A stretch of 64,000 nucleotides of DNA from Paracoccaceae bacterium (GCA_020425085.1 JAGQRW010000017.1:186001-250000); one strand, 5' to 3'. Shown: positions 19,939 through 30,817, numbered from the stretch's first letter. Notes: generated by a model not told the origin, from the sequence alone. Made by a program: numbers and translations.

Positions 19939-21210
19939 ATGACCCAGGAAAAAATGTACCTGTCCGAACTCAAGGCCAAAAGCCCGGCTGACTTGCTGTC
20001 GATGGCCGAGGAGCTGGAGATCGAGAACGCCTCGACCATGCGCAAGGGCGACATGATGTTCGCCATCCTGAAAGAAATGGCCGAAGAAGGCGTCGAGATT
20101 TCAGGCGATGGCGTGCTTGAGGTGATGCAGGACGGTTTCGGTTTTCTGCGCTCGCCCGAGGCCAACTATTTGCCCGGTCCAGATGACATTTATGTCAGTC
20201 CGAACCAGATCCGCAAATTCTCGCTCAGGACCGGCGATACCGTCGAAGGGGTGATCGCTGCACCGCAGGAAAACGAAAGCTATTTCGCGCTGATCAAGGT
20301 GTCACAGATCAATTTCACCAATCCTGACGAAGCCAAACACAAGGTGCATTTTGACAACCTGACGCCGCTATATCCTGACGAACGCCTGAACATGGAAATT
20401 CCGGATCCGACGATTAAGGACAAGACCGCGCGGGTGATCGACCTGGTGGCACCGATCGGCAAGGGCCAGCGGTCGCTGATCGTTGCGCCGCCGAGAACCG
20501 GTAAAACCGTTATTCTTCAGAATATTGCTCATTCAATCGCGCAGAATCATCCCGAGGTTTATCTGATCGTTCTGCTGATTGACGAACGCCCGGAAGAAGT
20601 CACCGACATGCAGCGTTCGGTCAAGGGCGAGGTGGTTTCATCAACTTTCGATGAACCGGCAACCCGGCATGTCGCTGTGGCCGAAATGGTGATCGAAAAG
20701 GCCAAGCGACTGGTTGAACACAAGCGCGACGTGGTGATCCTGCTTGACAGCATTACCCGGCTTGGCCGCGCCTTCAACACGGTGGTGCCGTCCTCGGGCA
20801 AGGTACTGACCGGCGGCGTTGATGCTAACGCCCTGCAACGCCCGAAACGGTTCTTTGGTGCCGCGCGCAACATTGAAGAAGGTGGTTCTCTGACCATCGT
20901 TGCAACCGCGCTGATCGAAACCGGCAGCCGCATGGACGAGGTGATTTTCGAGGAATTCAAAGGCACCGGTAACTCGGAACTGGTACTGGACCGCAAGGTT
21001 GCCGACAAGCGGGTATTCCCGGCCATCGACATCCTGAAATCCGGCACGCGAAAAGAGGAATTGCTGGTCAACAAGACGGATTTGACCAAGACCTATGTCT
21101 TGCGGCGGATTCTCAACCCGATGGGAACCACCGATGCCATCGAATTCCTGTTGGGCAAGCTGAAACAGACCAAATCCAACGCGGAATTCTTTGATTCCAT
21201 GAATGCCTGA
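19939..21210 (+). CDS. rho: Transcription termination factor Rho
   Basis: The 423-residue hexameric RNA helicase releases transcripts. The N-terminal RNA-binding domain has the RNP1 stretch DGFGFLR and the [20 protein letters not shown] start. The P-loop is [30 protein letters not shown] holds Walker B; the R-loop lies near [14 protein letters not shown]. Full family length. It is on the leading strand, between hemJ and mnmE. Confidence 0.98.
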   Translation: MTQEKMYLSELKAKSPADLLSMAEELEIENASTMRKGDMMFAILKEMAEEGVEISGDGVLEVMQDGFGFLRSPEANYLPGPDDIYVSPNQIRKFSLRTGDTVEGVIAAPQENESYFALIKVSQINFTNPDEAKHKVHFDNLTPLYPDERLNMEIPDPTIKDKTARVIDLVAPIGKGQRSLIVAPPRTGKTVILQNIAHSIAQNHPEVYLIVLLIDERPEEVTDMQRSVKGEVVSSTFDEPATRHVAVAEMVIEKAKRLVEHKRDVVILLDSITRLGRAFNTVVPSSGKVLTGGVDANALQRPKRFFGAARNIEEGGSLTIVATALIETGSRMDEVIFEEFKGTGNSELVLDRKVADKRVFPAIDILKSGTRKEELLVNKTDLTKTYVLRRILNPMGTTDAIEFLLGKLKQTKSNAEFFDSMNA

Positions 21211-21247
21211 CCGCCGGCAATGCTGCCGACGGGTTTAGGAGGGGCCG

Positions 21248-22543
21248 ATGGACACGATATTCGCCCTGGCTTCGGCGCGTGGCAAGGCGGGTGTGGCAGT
21301 GGTGCGCGTTTCCGGCCCCAAGGCGATGCAGGCCGGGCGGGTTCTTGCCAAAACCCTGCCAGAGCCGCGTCAAACCGCGCTCAGGCGGCTGGAAAGCCCG
21401 GAAACCGGTGTTCTGGATGATGCGCTGGTGCTGTGTTTCGCCAGGGGTCGCAGTTTTACCGGCGAAGATGTGGTCGAATTTCATCTGCATGGCAGCACTG
21501 CCATCGTTGCGGCTGTGCTGGCAGCACTTGGCCGAATCGACGGCCTGCGCCTGGCCGAACCGGGTGAATTCACCCGCCGCGCTTTGGAAAACGGTTGTCT
21601 TGATCTTGCGCAGGTCGAAGGCCTCGGCGATCTGATCGAGGCCGAGACCGAGGCGCAAAGGCAACAGGCGCTGCGGGTGTTTGAAGGGGCGCTGGGGCAA
21701 AAGGCCGAAATCTGGCGGCGAAACCTGATTCGAGCAGTTTCCCTGATCGAAGCGACGATAGATTTCGCCGACGAAGACATACCCATAGATGTTGCGCCCG
21801 AGGTGTTGTCGCTGTTGAACGAAACGCTGGTCAGTCTCAGGGCTGAAAGTGTTGGCAGCAAGGTTTCCGAACGAATCCGCGACGGGTTCGAGGTGGCGAT
21901 CGTCGGTCCGCCGAATATCGGCAAATCGACGCTGTTGAACCGGTTGGCCGGGCGCGAAGCGGCAATAACATCGGAAATTGCCGGCACCACCCGCGATGTC
22001 ATCGAGGTTCGGATGGATCTGGGCGGATTGCCGGTGACTTTTCTCGACACTGCCGGCATTCGGAAAACCGAAGATATTGTCGAAGGTCTGGGGGTTGATC
22101 GCGCCATTTCCCGTGCCGCTGCTGCGGATTTGCGGGTGTTCCTGACGGAAGTGGGCAAGCCCCCAACCGGTGAGTTGGAGGTAAGAAAAGGTGATGTTGT
22201 TGCGAGCGGTAAGGCAGATATAGGTAAATATAACAACAACTTAGCTGTTTCTGGCAAAACCGGTGACGGGGTGGCGCAGTTGATCAGGCTCATCGAATCT
22301 GAACTGCTGGATCGCGCCTCGGGCGCTGCAACCGCTACCCGGCTAAGACACCGCCAGGCGATAGACCGGGCGATTTTGCTGTTGGAATCAGGCCGGGATC
22401 GTGTAGGTAGCGGGACGGAGCAGGTTGAACTGGCTTCGGCCGATATCCATCTGGCGATCAGGGCGCTGGATTCGCTGATCGGGCGGGTGGATGTCGAACA
22501 TATACTGGACGAAATCTTTGCGAATTTCTGTCTTGGCAAGTAG
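21248..22543 (+). CDS. mnmE: tRNA modification GTPase MnmE
   Basis: This 431-residue protein with MnmG makes the cmnm5U34 modification of tRNA wobble uridine. GGAGG sits before the ATG. The N-terminal formyl-THF-binding domain starts [21 protein letters not shown]1 is [10 protein letters not shown]2 TT in AGTTRDV, G3 DTAG. The C-terminal FCLGK carries the conserved Cys. Unusual: the expected G4 NKxD appears as GKAD (in VASGKADIG), with Gly in place of Asn, in an AT-richer patch at about 22180-22250. Confidence 0.95.
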   Translation: MDTIFALASARGKAGVAVVRVSGPKAMQAGRVLAKTLPEPRQTALRRLESPETGVLDDALVLCFARGRSFTGEDVVEFHLHGSTAIVAAVLAALGRIDGLRLAEPGEFTRRALENGCLDLAQVEGLGDLIEAETEAQRQQALRVFEGALGQKAEIWRRNLIRAVSLIEATIDFADEDIPIDVAPEVLSLLNETLVSLRAESVGSKVSERIRDGFEVAIVGPPNIGKSTLLNRLAGREAAITSEIAGTTRDVIEVRMDLGGLPVTFLDTAGIRKTEDIVEGLGVDRAISRAAAADLRVFLTEVGKPPTGELEVRKGDVVASGKADIGKYNNNLAVSGKTGDGVAQLIRLIESELLDRASGAATATRLRHRQAIDRAILLLESGRDRVGSGTEQVELASADIHLAIRALDSLIGRVDVEHILDEIFANFCLGK

Positions 22544-22546
22544 GGG

Positions 22547-24424
22547 ATGTTTCACGTGAAACATTTTGATTTCGATGTGATCGTGGTCGGCGGTGGCCAT
22601 GCAGGTTGCGAAGCGGCACATGCTTCGGCAAGGCTGGGCGCGCGCACGGCCTTGGTAACGCATAGTCAGGCCAAGATCGGTGAAATGTCGTGCAATCCGG
22701 CAATCGGCGGTCTTGGCAAAGGCCATCTGGTCCGCGAGATCGACGCACTGGATGGACTGATGGGCAGGGTTGCCGACCGGGCCGGAATTCAGTTTCGGCT
22801 GTTGAACCGACGCAAAGGACCTGCTGTGCAGGGTCCACGCGCACAGGCCGATCGCGCTATCTACCGCCGGGAAATGCAGGCGGAAATCGCAGCCAGCGAC
22901 AAGATAAAGGTGATCGAAGCCGAAGTCGCCGATTTCATATTGTCGGGGAATTCGGTGGCCGGAGTGGTTTTGGGCGACGGTTCTCGCCTGTCTGCTGGTC
23001 GGGTTGTTTTGACAGCGGGCACTTTCCTGCGTGGGGTCATTCATATTGGCGATACGCGCAGGCCGGGCGGGCGCATCGACGACGAACCGGCAATCCCTCT
23101 GGCGGAACGGATCGAATCATTTGGTCTGCCGCTGGGGCGGTTGAAGACCGGCACACCGCCGCGTCTGGATGGCCGCAGCATCAACTGGGAGGTATTGGAA
23201 AAACAACCCGGTGACGACGATCCGACGCTGTTTTCCTTTTTGTCAAAAAGTGTTTCGGCACGGCAGATTGGGTGCGGCATTACGCACACGAATGAACGCA
23301 CCCATGGCATTATCGCAGAAAACCTTGATAAATCAGCTATGTATGGCGGCCACATAGATGGTGTCGGCCCCAGATACTGCCCATCAATCGAAGACAAGGT
23401 TGTGCGGTTTGCGAAAAAGGAGTCGCACCAGGTCTTTTTGGAGCCGGAAAGCCTCAGCGACGATGTGATCTATCCAAACGGCATTTCGACATCATTGCCG
23501 CTTGAGGTGCAACAGGCGTATGTGGCAACCATTAAAGGACTGGAGAATGCCAGAATTCTGCGGCCAGGTTATGCGATCGAATATGATTATGTCGATCCAC
23601 GGGCGCTGACCGCCACTCTGGCGGTAAAGTCCGTGCCTGGATTGTATCTGGCCGGGCAGATCAACGGCACCACTGGTTACGAAGAGGCGGCTGCGCAAGG
23701 TCTGGTTGCCGGACTTAACGCCGCCCTGTCCGCGCTAGGGCGAGAGCCGCAGTATTTTGATCGCTCGCAGTCCTATATCGGTGTGATGATCGACGACCTG
23801 ATAACCCGTGGCGTTACCGAACCTTACCGTATGTTCACCTCGCGGGCCGAATACCGGTTGTTGTTGCGGGCCGACAATGCTGATCAACGGCTAACGCCGG
23901 TTGGTGTGGAGTTGGGCTGTGTCAGTGACCTGCGGAAAGAACGATTTCTTGACCGGATGAATGATCTGGAAAAAGCCAAGCAAAACCTGTTATCACTGTC
24001 CTTGACGCCAAGCGCGGCTCAAAAACACGGCATTCAAATCAATCAGGACGGGGTGCGTCGCACCGGGCTTGATTTGTTGTCCTATCCTCAAGTCACCTTT
24101 CAGTCTTTGGCCGAAGTTTGGCCACAGATAGCTGAGACCAGGCCGGAAATCACCCTTCAACTGGAACGCGACGCGCTTTACGCCAGCTATATCGAACGGC
24201 AAAAAGCAGAGATCATGGCGCTGCAACGTGATGAAGCACATGAAATTCCTGCGGATTTTACATTTGCCAATATTACCGGACTTTCAAATGAGTTGACCGC
24301 AAAACTGCAACTGATTCAGCCACGAACTTTGGGGCAGGCTGGGCGGGTTGAGGGGATGACCCCGGCGGCGCTTACCCTGATCTTGGCGCGGTTACGGCAG
24401 AAAACGCGAAAAAAGTCTGCTTGA
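22547..24424 (+). CDS. mnmG: tRNA uridine-5-carboxymethylaminomethyl enzyme MnmG
   Basis: The 625-residue FAD enzyme works with MnmE at U34 of tRNAs. The dinucleotide-binding motif [14 protein letters not shown] lies near residues 10-25; [18 protein letters not shown] and [13 protein letters not shown]-like C-terminal stretches are typical. The start is fixed by ATG 22547, whose first codons are part of a parS site (MFHVKH). Follows mnmE by 3 bp. Translation initiation and ParB binding share the same DNA. Confidence 0.97.
   Translation: MFHVKHFDFDVIVVGGGHAGCEAAHASARLGARTALVTHSQAKIGEMSCNPAIGGLGKGHLVREIDALDGLMGRVADRAGIQFRLLNRRKGPAVQGPRAQADRAIYRREMQAEIAASDKIKVIEAEVADFILSGNSVAGVVLGDGSRLSAGRVVLTAGTFLRGVIHIGDTRRPGGRIDDEPAIPLAERIESFGLPLGRLKTGTPPRLDGRSINWEVLEKQPGDDDPTLFSFLSKSVSARQIGCGITHTNERTHGIIAENLDKSAMYGGHIDGVGPRYCPSIEDKVVRFAKKESHQVFLEPESLSDDVIYPNGISTSLPLEVQQAYVATIKGLENARILRPGYAIEYDYVDPRALTATLAVKSVPGLYLAGQINGTTGYEEAAAQGLVAGLNAALSALGREPQYFDRSQSYIGVMIDDLITRGVTEPYRMFTSRAEYRLLLRADNADQRLTPVGVELGCVSDLRKERFLDRMNDLEKAKQNLLSLSLTPSAAQKHGIQINQDGVRRTGLDLLSYPQVTFQSLAEVWPQIAETRPEITLQLERDALYASYIERQKAEIMALQRDEAHEIPADFTFANITGLSNELTAKLQLIQPRTLGQAGRVEGMTPAALTLILARLRQKTRKKSA
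22548..22563. other. parS: parS centromere site 1, at the mnmG start
   Basis: TGTTTCACGTGAAACA is a perfect 16-bp palindrome and an exact match to the widely conserved parS consensus bound by ParB. Its first two bases are the TG of the mnmG start codon, so it encodes residues M-F-H-V-K-H. It is 3.2 kb from the origin and 3.3 kb before parB. Confidence 0.96.
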
Positions 24425-24437
24425 GCGGGGCTGAGGC

Positions 24438-25067
24438 GTGAAATCCGACATTTTAAAGGAGCTGAATGTTTCACGTGAAACATTAGACCGCCTCGACCTC
24501 TATGAATCGCTGATCAAAAAGTGGAATCCACGGATAAACCTGATCAGCCGCCATACACTGAATGAGATCTGGACGCGTCACTTTCTCGACTCGGCGCAAA
24601 TTTGGCGCTTGCGGCCGGAAAACCCAAGAAAATGGCTTGATCTAGGCAGTGGGGGAGGCTTTCCGGGCTTGGTGATTGCCATTATTGCGGCAGAGGCAAC
24701 ACCGGAAATGAAGGTAACATTGGTAGAAAGCGACGCCAGAAAAGCCGGTTTCCTGATGAAAGCCGGTCAGGAAATGGGAATCTTACCGGAAATCATTATT
24801 GACCGGGCCGAAAGATTGTCGCCGCAGCATGCCGATGTGGTTTCTGCGCGGGCGCTGGCACCGCTTGACTTGCTTTTGGACTACGCGGCGCCTCATCTGG
24901 CTGAAAATGGCCGCTGTCTGTTTTCCAAGGGCGAAAACTACGAAAGCGAATTGACCGCAGCGCGAAAATGCTGGACATTCAGCCTTCAAAAATCGCCCAG
25001 CCGGACGGGTCATGGTGGCGTTATTCTGCAAATCGGAGATATCAGGCGTGCCAATTCCCGCAACTAG
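24438..25067 (+). CDS. rsmG: 16S rRNA m7G527 methyltransferase RsmG
   Basis: The 209-residue SAM-dependent enzyme methylates G527 of 16S rRNA; loss of RsmG can give low-level streptomycin resistance. The SAM-binding loop is KWLDLGSGGGFPGLVIAI. GTG 24438 is the start; the second parS site lies at codons 11-15, encoding NVSRET. The 3' end overlaps parA by 20 bp, an order (mnmG-rsmG-parA-parB) conserved in many bacteria next to the origin. Confidence 0.95.
   Translation: MKSDILKELNVSRETLDRLDLYESLIKKWNPRINLISRHTLNEIWTRHFLDSAQIWRLRPENPRKWLDLGSGGGFPGLVIAIIAAEATPEMKVTLVESDARKAGFLMKAGQEMGILPEIIIDRAERLSPQHADVVSARALAPLDLLLDYAAPHLAENGRCLFSKGENYESELTAARKCWTFSLQKSPSRTGHGGVILQIGDIRRANSRN
24467..24482. other. 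parS: parS centromere site 2, inside rsmG
   Basis: A second perfect TGTTTCACGTGAAACA palindrome, 1.9 kb from the first, within codons 10-15 of rsmG (reading NVSRET). Both sites lie close to the start of the parAB pair, which begins 0.6 kb downstream. No further perfect parS copy was seen in the window by eye. Confidence 0.96.
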
Positions 25068-25854
25068 TGGCGACAAACCAAAAATCATAGCCGTCGCCAA
25101 CCAAAAGGGCGGGGTCGGCAAGACGACGACAGCGATAAACCTGGGAACTGCGCTGGCAGCGGTTGGCAAGAAGGTCTTGCTGGTCGATCTAGATCCCCAG
25201 GGAAACGCCTCGACAGGATTGGGGGTTGATGCTGACAGCCGTGGCTTGAACACCTATGACTTGTTATTGGCGGACGCGAACATCCAAGATGTAGTGTGCG
25301 AGACATTGGTTCCAAAACTTTATCTTGCCCCCGCAACCACCGACCTTAGTTCTGCGGATGTCGAACTTGCGGATCATGAAGATCGGGCTACAAGGCTAAG
25401 GAATATTTTGCGTGGCGAGGATGTCGGGCAGTTCGGTCTCGACTATATCTTCATCGACTGTCCGCCATCGCTAAACCTGTTGACGGTGAATGCCATGGTT
25501 GCCGCCGACAGCGTTCTGGTGCCGCTTCAGGCCGAGTTTTTCGCGCTGGAGGGGCTGTCGCAACTGATGCTTTCGGTGCGCGAAGTGCGGCAATCCGTTA
25601 ACCGAAATCTCAGGATCGAGGGGGTGGTTCTGACCATGTTCGACGCCCGCAACAACCTTTCGCGACAGGTTGAACAGGACGTGCGTGAAAATCTAGGGGA
25701 GCTGGTTTATAAAACCATCATCCCAAGGAACGTGCGCCTGTCAGAAGCGCCATCGTTTTCCATGCCGGCGCTTCTCTATGACCACACCAGCAAAGGCAGC
25801 ATTGCCTATCAGAAACTGGCGGCGGAACTATTGCGGCAGAATAGCCGGAATTAG
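25048..25854 (+). CDS. parA: Chromosome partitioning ATPase ParA
   Basis: The 268-residue Walker-type ATPase binds DNA non-specifically and pulls ParB-parS complexes apart. The deviant Walker A motif is NQKGGVGKTTTAI at about residues 18-30, with VDLDPQGNASTGLG next to it and IFIDCPPSLNLLT as Walker B region. GTG 25048 is chosen because GGAG sits 9 bases before it; the longer frame start at 25012 lies deep inside rsmG. It overlaps rsmG by 20 bp and precedes parB by 18 bp. Confidence 0.96.
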   Translation: MPIPATSGDKPKIIAVANQKGGVGKTTTAINLGTALAAVGKKVLLVDLDPQGNASTGLGVDADSRGLNTYDLLLADANIQDVVCETLVPKLYLAPATTDLSSADVELADHEDRATRLRNILRGEDVGQFGLDYIFIDCPPSLNLLTVNAMVAADSVLVPLQAEFFALEGLSQLMLSVREVRQSVNRNLRIEGVVLTMFDARNNLSRQVEQDVRENLGELVYKTIIPRNVRLSEAPSFSMPALLYDHTSKGSIAYQKLAAELLRQNSRN

Positions 25855-25872
25855 TAATAAAGGATTGATATC

Positions 25873-26781
25873 ATGACGAATTCCGATAAGAAACGGCGCG
25901 GCCTCGGGCGCGGATTATCGGCCCTGATGGCCGATGCGGATATCGCCGGTCCAGGGGATGAACCATCGGCAAGACGCCAGCCCGATACGCATCTGCCGAT
26001 TGAAAAACTGCACCCGAACCCGGATCAGCCGCGCCGGGATTTCGTCATGGCCGATCTTGAGGATCTGGCGGCGTCGATACGCGAAAAGGGCATCATCCAG
26101 CCGTTGCTGGTTCGCCGGGACCCAGGCAGAATCGGAGACTACCAGATCGTTGCTGGCGAGCGGCGCTGGCGAGCGGCACAGATGGCCAATCTGCACAGCG
26201 TCCCGGTGCTGATCCGCGATCTTGACGACGGCGAAGTCATCGAAATCGCCATAATCGAGAACATTCAGCGAGCCAACCTCAATGCCGTAGAAGAGGCACA
26301 GGGATTCCGGCAGTTGATGGACCGATTCGGTCATACCCAGGAAAAACTGAGCGAGGTACTGGGCAAAAGTCGCAGTCATATTGCCAATCTGTTGCGGCTG
26401 CTGACCCTGCCGGATGAGGTGCTTGGCTACCTTCGCGATGGCAAGTTGACGGCAGGTCATGCCCGCGCACTGGTTCCTGCTGATGACCCGGCCAAATTGG
26501 CACGTCAGATCATCGGCAAAGGACTGTCGGTACGCCAAGCGGAAAAGCTGGCAAAGCCTGCCGACCACAAGTCGAAAAATCCCAGCAAAGTCAAAGCGGG
26601 AAAAGACGCGGACACCAAAGCACTTGAAGATGAACTTGCCAGGGTTCTGGGTATGAAAACCGAACTTAGCTATAACAGCGCCAACACGCTGGGGGTTCTG
26701 AGCATCACCTTTGAAAGCCTGGACCAACTGGATGAATTGTGTCGGTTGCTGATGGCTAGGTTTCCGGACGCGACCAGATGA
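25873..26781 (+). CDS. parB: Chromosome partitioning protein ParB
   Basis: The 302-residue CTP-binding clamp loads at parS. The basic start KKRRGLGRGLSALMAD, the CTP-binding motif GERRWR at 95-100, ENIQRANL at 129-136, and a helix-turn-helix at about 155-175 (TQEKLSEVLGKSRSHIANLL) are in family order. The C-terminal dimerisation domain ends at 302. Two perfect parS sites lie 1.4 and 3.3 kb upstream. The 3' end overlaps the convergent DUF454 gene by 26 bp. Confidence 0.97.
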   Translation: MTNSDKKRRGLGRGLSALMADADIAGPGDEPSARRQPDTHLPIEKLHPNPDQPRRDFVMADLEDLAASIREKGIIQPLLVRRDPGRIGDYQIVAGERRWRAAQMANLHSVPVLIRDLDDGEVIEIAIIENIQRANLNAVEEAQGFRQLMDRFGHTQEKLSEVLGKSRSHIANLLRLLTLPDEVLGYLRDGKLTAGHARALVPADDPAKLARQIIGKGLSVRQAEKLAKPADHKSKNPSKVKAGKDADTKALEDELARVLGMKTELSYNSANTLGVLSITFESLDQLDELCRLLMARFPDATR

Positions 26782-27109
26782 ATATCGTCACCGCCAGCAA
26801 AACCACCGCCTGAATTGCCAGCACGGTACTGCCTACCTGCAACCAGAGCGAAATGCCAAAGGTCGCCAGAATTGATGCCGAAGCGATAATCTTGGCGCGT
26901 CGCCGGATCACGCCGTTGTTGCGCCAATCCTCGATCGGGGGGCCAAGCACCGGATGCGCCAGTAACCAATCGTGCAGGCGATCGGATGAACGCGCGAAAC
27001 AGAATGCCGCCAGCAATAAAAACGGCACCGTCGGTAGTAACGGCAAAACAACGCCGATCATGCCAAGACCCAGCGCCAGAGTTCCCGCAGCAATCCAGAT
27101 CAGGCGCAT
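26756..27109 (-). CDS. DUF454 (YbaN-like) inner-membrane protein
   Basis: The 117-residue protein starts with a membrane segment (LIWIAAGTLALGLGMIGVVLP), followed by LLLAAFCFARSSDRLHDWLL, which matches the conserved core of the YbaN/DUF454 family, and two further hydrophobic segments near the end. No function has been assigned to the family. It overlaps the 3' end of parB by 26 bp on the opposite strand and precedes hemW on the same strand. Confidence 0.88.
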   Translation of the reverse strand: MRLIWIAAGTLALGLGMIGVVLPLLPTVPFLLLAAFCFARSSDRLHDWLLAHPVLGPPIEDWRNNGVIRRRAKIIASASILATFGISLWLQVGSTVLAIQAVVLLAVTIFIWSRPET

Positions 27110-27130
27110 TTTAGCCTCATGATTGCAAAC

Positions 27131-28285
27131 TTAGTCATGAATCAACTCGCGAATGATCGCATTCAAAACCAACCTGCCGTTGGTGGTGGCACATAACATG
27201 CCCTGTCGTTGTTCAAGATAGCCCAAATCTTGCAATTCCGATATTTTATCATTGTTTAACAAGCTATTGTCCAGATCTGACAGTCGGGCAATGTTGCTTC
27301 CTTCGGACAGGCGAAGCGACATCATCAGATATTCGATGGCCTGATCGCGCAGGTTGATCGTATCGCGTTGACGTTCGCCATTGCCTGCCAGTGCCGCTGC
27401 AAGCCAAACCTCGGGTATCAGCCCTGTATCGGTGGCCAACCGCTGTCCATCAAGAGTAATGCGCCCATGTGCGCCCGGGCCGATACCCAGATAATCACTG
27501 GCCCGCCAATAGACCAGGTTATGTTGTGACCGTGCCCAGGGACGCGCATAATTGGACACCTCATAAGCATCAAGCCCAAATGCCGCGCAAGTTTCCTGCG
27601 TCAACAAATACATATCCGCAGACAATCCATCGTCCGGCAAACCGTGCAGCTTGCCCAGCGCGTGCAGTTTGCCAAATGCTGTGTCTTGCTCGATGGTCAG
27701 TTGATAGGCCGATAAATGCTCGGTTCCAAGGTCAAGGGCGCGGGTCAGTTCCGCCCGCCAATCCGCAAGTTGCTGATCTTGACGGGCATAGATCAGGTCG
27801 ATGCTGACGCGGGCAAAGGTTTGTTGTGCGGTCGCAATGGCTGCAAGTGCTTCGTCGGCGGTATGCAAACGGCCCAGTTTTTTTAAATCGCTATCGTCAA
27901 GCGATTGAATACCAAGGGAAACACGATTAATCCCGGCGGTTCGATAGCCCTGAAACCGCCCCGCCTCGACCGATGAGGGATTTGCTTCGAGCGTGATTTC
28001 ACAATCCGGCGACAGCCCCCAGTTTTCGGCGATGCAGCTGATGATGGTTTCCACCAATTCCGGTTGCATCAGACTTGGTGTGCCACCACCAAAAAACACC
28101 GAGGTTACGATGCGCCCCGCGGTTTCAAGGTGATAGCGTTCCAGTTCCAGAACAAAGGCGCGCGCCCATTGACGCTGATCAATTTGGGCGCTGACATGCG
28201 AGTTGAAATCGCAATAGGGGCATTTGGACTGACAGAATGGCCAGTGAATATAGACGCCAAAGGCGCGCTGATCGGTCCTAATCAT
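27131..28285 (-). CDS. hemW: Radical SAM haem chaperone HemW
   Basis: The 384-residue protein carries CxxxCxxC for the radical-SAM [4Fe-4S] cluster at Cys18, Cys22 and Cys25 ([12 protein letters not shown]). GGGTPSL and [12 protein letters not shown] follow, both HemW/HemN-family motifs. In E. coli and Lactococcus HemW binds haem; it is often misnamed coproporphyrinogen III oxidase. The start ATG at 28285 is chosen because the radical-SAM domain begins there; the upstream codons lie in rdgB. It overlaps rdgB by 8 bp. Confidence 0.95.
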   Translation of the reverse strand: MIRTDQRAFGVYIHWPFCQSKCPYCDFNSHVSAQIDQRQWARAFVLELERYHLETAGRIVTSVFFGGGTPSLMQPELVETIISCIAENWGLSPDCEITLEANPSSVEAGRFQGYRTAGINRVSLGIQSLDDSDLKKLGRLHTADEALAAIATAQQTFARVSIDLIYARQDQQLADWRAELTRALDLGTEHLSAYQLTIEQDTAFGKLHALGKLHGLPDDGLSADMYLLTQETCAAFGLDAYEVSNYARPWARSQHNLVYWRASDYLGIGPGAHGRITLDGQRLATDTGLIPEVWLAAALAGNGERQRDTINLRDQAIEYLMMSLRLSEGSNIARLSDLDNSLLNNDKISELQDLGYLEQRQGMLCATTNGRLVLNAIIRELIHD

Positions 28286-28889
28286 GGGGCAGGGCAGCCA
28301 GAAGTTTGGCAAAGGCTGCGGCGCGGTGGCTGATCCTGTGTTTTTCCTCGGGGTCCATCTCGCCAAAGGTTTCGCTGTGACTATCAGGCAAAAACATCGG
28401 GTCAAAACCGAAACCGCGTTCGCCGCGCATCGGCCACACCAGCCGACCTGCGGCGCGACCTTCGAACAGTTCGTCATGACCATCGGGCCAGGCCAGGCAA
28501 AAGGTGCAGACAAATTCGGCACGGCGCGGTTCCGGTGCGGATTTTTCCTGTAACTGCGACCAAACCATGGTCATTGCCTTGGTATAATCGCGGCCGTTGC
28601 CGGTTTCGGCCCAGTCGGCGGTATAGACCCCCGGCGCACCGTCAAGTGCGTCTACCATCAGCCCGCTGTCATCGGAAAGAGCGGGCAGGCCGGTCTTTTC
28701 AGCGGCATAATGGGCCTTGATCCGGGCATTACCGGCAAAGCTGTCCTCGGTTTCGGCAGGCTCGATCAGACCGTGATCTGTGGCAGAACTGACCGAAATA
28801 CCAAGCGGCGATAACAGCGCCGAAATTTCGCGAAGTTTGCCCATGTTATGGGTGGCGATAACCAGCCGTTTTTCCGTAAGCTTCCGCAT
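28278..28889 (-). CDS. rdgB: XTP/dITP pyrophosphatase RdgB
   Basis: The 203-residue house-cleaning enzyme hydrolyses non-canonical purine nucleotides. [14 protein letters not shown] near the start, [12 protein letters not shown] in the middle and [10 protein letters not shown] plus [13 protein letters not shown] at the end are the active-site motifs. It lies in the run rph-rdgB-hemW: its first base directly follows the rph stop with no gap, and it overlaps hemW by 8 bp. Confidence 0.96.
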   Translation of the reverse strand: MRKLTEKRLVIATHNMGKLREISALLSPLGISVSSATDHGLIEPAETEDSFAGNARIKAHYAAEKTGLPALSDDSGLMVDALDGAPGVYTADWAETGNGRDYTKAMTMVWSQLQEKSAPEPRRAEFVCTFCLAWPDGHDELFEGRAAGRLVWPMRGERGFGFDPMFLPDSHSETFGEMDPEEKHRISHRAAAFAKLLAALPHD

Positions 28890-29606
28890 CTAGCCGGCAA
28901 TCGCCGCCTTCTGCGCCGCAACCAATCCGGCGATGCCTGTCTCGGCCAGATCCATCAGATGGTCAAACTGAGCGCGTGAAAAAGTCGCGCCCTCGGCCGA
29001 GCCTTGAACCTCGATCAACCCACCGGAGCCTGTCAGAACAAAATTCGCATCGGTTCCAGCCTCGCTGTCTTCGGCATAGTCGAGATCAAGTATCGGCATA
29101 CCGCCGTAGATGCCGCAGCTGACCGCAGCAACGTGATCGGTCAAGGGGTCAGACTTGATATCACCCGCCTTCAGCAGTTTGTTGACCGCCAGGCGCAACG
29201 CGACCCATCCGCCGGTGATTGACGCACATCGCGTGCCGCCGTCGGCCTGAATGACATCACAATCCACGGTGATCTGGCGTTCGCCAAGGGCAACGCGATC
29301 GACGCCGGCCCTGAGCGAGCGACCGATAAGACGCTGAATTTCCTGGGTCCGGCCGGACTGCTTGCCAGCTGCAGCCTCACGCCGGTTGCGGGTGTTGGTG
29401 GCGCGCGGCAACATGCCGTATTCGGCCGTTACCCAGCCCAGACCGGAATTTCGCAAAAACGGCGGCACCCTCTCTTCCAATGAAGCGGTGCAAAGCACAT
29501 GTGTATCACCACATTTGATCAGGCACGAACCTTCGGCATGACGGCTGAAGCCGGTTTCAATGATGACGGTTCGAAGCTGTTCTGCATTTCGGCCTGAGGG
29601 GCGCAT
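28890..29606 (-). CDS. rph: Ribonuclease PH
   Basis: The 238-residue phosphorolytic 3'-exoribonuclease trims tRNA 3' ends. Typical stretches are [37 protein letters not shown] and the catalytic-site region near [18 protein letters not shown]. Family length is normal. It is divergent from hrcA, as in many alphaproteobacteria, and leads the operon with rdgB and hemW. The 132-bp space to hrcA has no CIRCE palindrome. Confidence 0.97.
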   Translation of the reverse strand: MRPSGRNAEQLRTVIIETGFSRHAEGSCLIKCGDTHVLCTASLEERVPPFLRNSGLGWVTAEYGMLPRATNTRNRREAAAGKQSGRTQEIQRLIGRSLRAGVDRVALGERQITVDCDVIQADGGTRCASITGGWVALRLAVNKLLKAGDIKSDPLTDHVAAVSCGIYGGMPILDLDYAEDSEAGTDANFVLTGSGGLIEVQGSAEGATFSRAQFDHLMDLAETGIAGLVAAQKAAIAG

Positions 29607-29738
29607 GTACTATCCTTTTCCAAGTTCGCCTGCCCATACCGCGACCGGCGCTTTGGAGTAAAGAGGACTGAGGTAAATAAGCCGTTGATTCGATATTTCG
29701 TGGTGTTCCTGTCCCGGTGTTTTTGTTAGGAGTTTCGC

Positions 29739-30803
29739 ATGTCCGAACCCGCCAACCTGTTCAGCGATCTCAACGCCCGCAGCCGTGATATTTTCCGGGC
29801 GCTGGTCGAATCCTATATTGATACCGGCGAGCCGGTCGGTTCGCGCACCCTGTCGCGCACCCTTGCTGCAAGCCTGTCGGCAGCGACAATCCGCAATGTG
29901 ATGCAGGATCTGGAACATCTCGGCCTGCTCAACTCGCCGCATGTTTCCGCAGGAAGGATTCCGACGCAGCTTGGCCTCAGGCTGTTCGTCGATTCGCTGC
30001 TGGAGGTTGGCGATCTTTCCGGTGCCGAACGCCGCAAGATCGAAAGCACCATCGACGCCGATCAGAACGACGTGGCGCGGATCCTGGACCAGACCAGCAG
30101 CGTATTGTCCGGTCTGACACATGGCGCAAGTCTGGTTCTGACGCCAAAATCCGAGGCACCGATCAAGCATATCGAATTTGTGTCGCTGTCACCGGAACGC
30201 GCGCTGGTGGTGCTGGTCACTGCTGACGGGCAGGTGGAAAACCGGGTTTTCACGCCGCCCGCCGGCCAGACACAATCGGCAATGCGTGAAGCGGCGAACT
30301 TCCTCAATACAATCGTGCAGGGTTATACGCTATCGGAACTTGGCGCGGTTGTTGCCACGGAAATCGCCGCACGGCGTCAGGAACTTGACAGTCTGGCGCG
30401 GCAACTGGTCGAGGATGGCGTCGCAGTATGGGATGACAAGGGCGGTGTGCATGAGCGACTGATCGTGCGCGGACAGTCAAACCTTATCGACAACGCCGCC
30501 ATCGGTCAGGATCTTGAACGTATTCGCACCCTGTTCGACGATCTGGAGCGCAAGCGGGAACTGGCGCAATTTCTGGAGCTGGCCGAAGAAGGTGAAGGGG
30601 TGCGTGTCTTTATCGGCTCGGAAAATAAACTTTTTTCACTTTCCGGTAGCTCTTTGGTGGTCTCTCCCTATATGAACTCTGACCGAAAGATTATCGGAGC
30701 GGTGGGAGTCATCGGGCCGACGCGCCTGAATTACGGGCGCATCGTGCCGATTGTCGAATACACCGCCAAACTGGTCGGGCGCATGTTGTCCGAACGTAAA
30801 TAG
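29739..30803 (+). CDS. hrcA: Heat-inducible transcription repressor HrcA
   Basis: The 354-residue protein represses heat-shock operons at CIRCE elements in many bacteria. The N-terminal winged helix reads LVESYIDTGEPVGSRTLSR. AGGAG (29728-29732) precedes ATG 29739. It is followed by grpE 14 bp downstream. No CIRCE inverted repeat was found in front of hrcA or dnaK here, so its target may lie outside the window, for example a groESL operon. Confidence 0.95.
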   Translation: MSEPANLFSDLNARSRDIFRALVESYIDTGEPVGSRTLSRTLAASLSAATIRNVMQDLEHLGLLNSPHVSAGRIPTQLGLRLFVDSLLEVGDLSGAERRKIESTIDADQNDVARILDQTSSVLSGLTHGASLVLTPKSEAPIKHIEFVSLSPERALVVLVTADGQVENRVFTPPAGQTQSAMREAANFLNTIVQGYTLSELGAVVATEIAARRQELDSLARQLVEDGVAVWDDKGGVHERLIVRGQSNLIDNAAIGQDLERIRTLFDDLERKRELAQFLELAEEGEGVRVFIGSENKLFSLSGSSLVVSPYMNSDRKIIGAVGVIGPTRLNYGRIVPIVEYTAKLVGRMLSERK

Positions 30804-30817
30804 AGCATGAGGCAAAG

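Noticed and set aside
27131-28522. Longer HemW start at 28522
   Set aside because: The extra N-terminal residues lie inside rdgB and have no similarity to radical-SAM proteins; ATG 28285 starts the family domain.
29607-29738. CIRCE element before hrcA
   Set aside because: No TTAGCACTC-N9-GAGTGCTAA-like repeat is present.
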